Shown here in pieces: positions 61,603 to 64,000 of a stretch of 64,000 nucleotides of DNA. The translations under genes were made by a program, and so were the position numbers. The notes beneath the pieces were generated by a model that had not been told where the DNA came from, ran no database searches, and worked only from the letters and a program-made list of their open reading frames with translations. The DNA lies in NCBI GenBank assembly GCA_944387865.1, contig CALXGN010000001.1, positions 186,001-250,000 on the forward strand, in the 5' to 3' direction. Each line of letters begins with the position of its first letter. The stretch's first letter is position 1. The stretch comes from Scatomorpha stercorigallinarum. Lineage in GTDB: Bacteria > Bacillota > Clostridia > Oscillospirales > Oscillospiraceae.

Positions 61603-61853
61603 AGCGTACCCTCCAGGTATTTACCTATCAGCACCTGGCTCAGGAAGCCAAGTATGGCGGTGACGATGGCTATGTCCAGATATATGCCGCGCCCGGAGTA
61701 GAGGGCCACCAGCACCAGCGCCACGTCCGTCAGCACATCGACACAGTCTCCGGCGACGACGCGGTCGGGCACCGTGGGGCCCTTGATGAGCCGCCATATC
61801 ACTATGAAGCAGCACAGCACATAGAATATGGCGAAATAGACGAGCTCGATCAT
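61599..61853 (-). CDS. MnhF-like subunit (MbhB)
   Basis: An 84-residue, three-helix protein with RLIKGPTVPDRVVAGDCVDVL, the MrpF signature. I chose the ATG at 61853 (MIELVYFAIFY), 8 bases after GGAGG and inside the MnhE stop; two upstream in-frame ATGs are badly spaced. Confidence 0.9.
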   Translation of the reverse strand: MIELVYFAIFYVLCCFIVIWRLIKGPTVPDRVVAGDCVDVLTDVALVLVALYSGRGIYLDIAIVTAILGFLSQVLIGKYLEGTL

Positions 61854-62377
61854 TGCCATACCCTCCTCAGCCATTTTTCCATGCGGCCCTTGATGGCCTC
61901 GCCGGCCTTCTCATGGTCGGTCTCCTGCACGTCTATCCAGTGGATGTAGTACCAGCAGCGGCCCTCGCGCTCGTCGATGTCCATGGTGATGGTGCCGGGC
62001 GTGAGGGTGATGGAGTTGGCAAGCATGGTCTTGCCGTACTCGGTCGGCACTTCCACGGGCACGCGGACGATGCCGGGGTTGATGTTCAGCCTGGGGCTGA
62101 GCGCGCGCTTGGCCATGTCCCAGTTCGCCTTCAGCAGCTCCCAGGGGAAGATGGCCACGCAGTACCAGATAAGGATGAAGAACCGCTTCCCGAAAAAGCC
62201 GAAAGGCCGCTCATGGACGAAGAAGCGGGCGGAAAACCACGCCACAAGGGCGGAGACGACCGCGCCGGCCGCCAGCTCCTGCCAGGCGAAGGAGCCGGTG
62301 AAGAGTATCCAGAATATGCAGCAGAGCACGAAGGTCGCCAGGAATGCCGGGAACGTCGTCTTTCTCCTGTTCTCCAA
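61850..62377 (-). CDS. MnhE-like subunit (MbhA)
   Basis: A 175-residue protein: two or three N-terminal helices, then a cytoplasmic domain with SPRLNINPGIVRVPVEVPTEYGKTMLANSITLTPGTITMD (in parts), the MrpE signature. The start is TTG, 7 bases after AGGAGG. It follows hypA by 23 bases and opens the Mrp module. Confidence 0.92.
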   Translation of the reverse strand: MENRRKTTFPAFLATFVLCCIFWILFTGSFAWQELAAGAVVSALVAWFSARFFVHERPFGFFGKRFFILIWYCVAIFPWELLKANWDMAKRALSPRLNINPGIVRVPVEVPTEYGKTMLANSITLTPGTITMDIDEREGRCWYYIHWIDVQETDHEKAGEAIKGRMEKWLRRVWQ

Positions 62378-62400
62378 ATTTACACCTCCTGAAGATTCTG

Positions 62401-62736
62401 TTATTCCACTTCCATAGCTTCAACATAGAACTCTCTACCCGCAGTGAGGCGGAACGCCGCGCCACCGCAGCGGGGGCACGCGCTCCCCTCCGGCGGCCCC
62501 TCGTAGCCGCAGTCCGGGCAGCGTATGCGCGCCGGCAGCGGCTCGATATCCAGCCGCGCGCCCTCCGCCGCCGTACCGGCGGCGGCGATGGGGAAGAATT
62601 CGCGCAGGCAGCCAGGCACGATGCCGCTCAGCTGGCCCACACGCAGGCGGATGGAGAGCACCTTTACGCTTCCGCAGCGCGCAGCCTCCCTCTCGACGAT
62701 GGAGACGACGCCCTGCATGATCGACAGTTCGTGCAT
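62401..62736 (-). CDS. hypA: hydrogenase nickel metallochaperone HypA
   Basis: A 111-residue maturation protein. The nickel-binding N-terminus MHELSIMQ and the zinc site CPDCGYEG plus CPRCGG are intact. It inserts nickel into the large subunit, whose stop codon it abuts. Its place inside the operon ties it to this hydrogenase; hypB to hypF must be elsewhere. Confidence 0.95.
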   Translation of the reverse strand: MHELSIMQGVVSIVEREAARCGSVKVLSIRLRVGQLSGIVPGCLREFFPIAAAGTAAEGARLDIEPLPARIRCPDCGYEGPPEGSACPRCGGAAFRLTAGREFYVEAMEVE

Positions 62737-63819
62737 CTACCTGTCCAGGCAGGAGAAGCAGGGGTCGATGCTGGCGATGATGAGCCCCGCGTCCGCCACG
62801 GTGTTGCCGCGCAGCATCACCGGCACGGTGGGGGTGTTCTTGAAGCTTGGCACATGGATGCTCACGCGGTGGTTGTTGAAGCCTCCGTTGCCCACGACCT
62901 TATAGACGAGCTGCCCGCGCGGCGCCTCGTGCCGGGCGGTGAACGCGCCTTCCCTGATCTTGGGCAGCTTGTTGCCGAGGTTTATCGGCCCGTCCGGCAG
63001 GCCGGCCAGGGCCTGGCGGATGATGCTGATGCTCTCCGCGCACTCCAGCAGGCGGACGACCACGCGCGCATAGACGTCGCAGCTGTCAACGACGGGGACC
63101 TTGAAGTCAAAGTCGGCGTAGGCCGAATACGGCGCGTCGCGCCGCACGTCCACGTCCAGGCCCGAGGCCCGGGCGTGCGGGCCCACGGCGCCCATGCGGA
63201 CGGCTTCCTCCGTCGTCATCACGCCCACGCCCTTGGTGCGCAGCGCCACGGTCCTGTCGTTCACGCAGAGGTCGATGACCCTGTTCAGCGCCTCTTCCAC
63301 CACGTCCAGCCGCTTTTCGATGCTCGCTTTGAGCTCCGGCGATATGTCGCGCCGCGCGCCGCCGATGGTACACATGGCGTAGTTCACGCGGTTGCCGCTG
63401 AGCTCCTCGAGCATGTCCATGATGACCTCGCGCTTGTCCCAGACGTGCATGAACATGCTGTCATGGCCGATGATGTGCAGCGCGATGCCCGCCCACAGGA
63501 AGTGGGAGTGCAGCCGCTCAAGCTCGCCCGTGATGACGCGGATGTATTCCCCGCGCCGGGGCACTTCGAGCTGGTTGATAGCCTCCACCGCCATGGCATA
63601 GGTCCAGGCGTGGGAGTGCGAACAGATGCCGCAGACGCGCTCCACGAGCACCAGCGTCTGTATGGCGTTGCGCTCCGTGGCGAGCTTCTCGATGCCGCGG
63701 TGGTTATAGCCGACGAACACCTCCGCATCCTTGATCACTTCGCCCTCCGTGTAGAGCTTTGCGTGTATCGGCTCCTCAAGGGCTGGATGGTAGGGGCCGA
63801 TCGGGACGATGTAGCTCAT
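62737..63819 (-). CDS. group 4 [NiFe] hydrogenase large subunit (MbhL/EchE-like)
   Basis: A 360-residue catalytic subunit of the NuoD-like family. All four active-site cysteines are present: RVCGIC (Cys63, Cys66) and DPCFSC (Cys354, Cys357), so it is a true hydrogenase rather than a complex I or sulfur-reducing relative. The chain ends three residues after the last Cys (LDR), so there is no C-terminal extension to cleave and no maturation endopeptidase should be needed. Confidence 0.95.
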   Translation of the reverse strand: MSYIVPIGPYHPALEEPIHAKLYTEGEVIKDAEVFVGYNHRGIEKLATERNAIQTLVLVERVCGICSHSHAWTYAMAVEAINQLEVPRRGEYIRVITGELERLHSHFLWAGIALHIIGHDSMFMHVWDKREVIMDMLEELSGNRVNYAMCTIGGARRDISPELKASIEKRLDVVEEALNRVIDLCVNDRTVALRTKGVGVMTTEEAVRMGAVGPHARASGLDVDVRRDAPYSAYADFDFKVPVVDSCDVYARVVVRLLECAESISIIRQALAGLPDGPINLGNKLPKIREGAFTARHEAPRGQLVYKVVGNGGFNNHRVSIHVPSFKNTPTVPVMLRGNTVADAGLIIASIDPCFSCLDR

Positions 63820-63829
63820 GCCGGTATTT

Positions 63830-64000
63830 TCACTCCTTTTCCATGTTCTCGCGCGCGGCGCGCAGCTCCGAGAGCGGCTTCACGAGGATCTGCCCCCGGC
63901 CCTCGGTCTCGAGCATGTCCTCGGGCAGGAACAGCCTCTGCGAGGTGTCCAGGCCCTCGAACTGCAAGCCGAGCAGCTCGTTGAGCTCGCGCTCCGGCCA
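63830..64000 (-). CDS. NuoC-like (30 kDa) hydrogenase subunit, 3' end only
   Basis: The last 56 codons of a gene that begins beyond the right edge. WPERELNELLGLQFEGL and RLFLPEDM match the end of NuoC/MbhK/EchD-type subunits, where W-ER-E--DLFG-F is conserved. It ends 10 bases before the large subunit ATG, and its AAAAGGAG serves as that gene's ribosome site. Confidence 0.85.
   Translation of the reverse strand, partial: WPERELNELLGLQFEGLDTSQRLFLPEDMLETEGRGQILVKPLSELRAARENMEKE

Noticed and set aside
62737..63819. Complex I NuoD or sulfane-reductase (Mbs) large subunit
   Set aside because: Both CxxC pairs for nickel-iron binding are intact and hypA is in the operon.
1..64000. CRISPR arrays, tRNA genes, rRNA genes, intact transposases, prophage
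   Set aside because: No regularly spaced repeats, cloverleaf-like sequences, rRNA segments or transposase domains were seen on reading both strands.

Overview
The window is GC-rich, densely coded, and comes from an anaerobic, endospore-forming member of the Clostridia. The evidence is a pro-sigma-K gene, a BofA homologue, an alpha/beta small acid-soluble spore protein, SLH-domain surface proteins, a glycyl radical enzyme and a membrane-bound [NiFe] hydrogenase. The genus cannot be read from the sequence. No rRNA, tRNA, CRISPR array, intact insertion sequence or prophage was seen.

Layout. 1-7.9 kb (minus): a housekeeping operon read from one promoter near 7.85 kb (TrmH-family methyltransferase, dprA, topA, trmFO, plsX, acpP, rnc, radical SAM protein cut by the edge). 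7.9-15.3 kb (minus): a second operon with a divergent type IIA topoisomerase pair split by a small membrane zinc-ribbon protein, then a YitT-type membrane protein, a LUD protein and a transglutaminase-like lipoprotein. 15.4-16.1 kb: a candidate structured RNA on the minus strand, then yaaL-like and bofA genes on the plus strand. 16.2-21.8 kb: a repeat-rich intergenic stretch, a LysR regulator, and a MarR regulator with a heterodimeric ABC exporter. 21.8-28.3 kb: a glycyl radical enzyme cluster (enzyme, alpha/beta hydrolase, activase), an M20 amidohydrolase and a divergent XRE-cupin regulator. 28.4-31.8 kb: a decayed or rearranged locus joining a broken SLH surface protein to a truncated tyrosine recombinase. 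32-39 kb (plus): a starch/maltodextrin locus (anchored CBM26-like protein, ABC binding protein and two permeases, GH13 enzyme, LacI regulator). 39-46 kb (minus): a second large SLH protein and a sigma factor / small membrane protein / PrsW protease cassette. 46-55.7 kb: SASP, a TetM-like GTPase fused to a Rae1/YacP-type NYN nuclease, an exonuclease and RecQ, sigK, a CsoR-type regulator, an XRE membrane regulator and an M20 dipeptidase. 55.8-64 kb (minus): an Mbh-type hydrogenase/Mrp antiporter operon that includes hypA and runs off the right edge.

How the parts work together. The starch locus is a complete capture, import and hydrolysis module except that no ABC ATPase gene is present, so a shared ATPase elsewhere is expected. 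The hydrogenase operon would couple ferredoxin-dependent hydrogen evolution to ion pumping. BofA (15.9 kb) and pro-sigma-K (52 kb) belong to the same mother-cell checkpoint. The most novel-looking items are the GTPase-nuclease fusion, the glycyl radical enzyme whose active-site loop fits none of the well-known subclasses, and the sigma/PrsW cassette with its palindromic leader.
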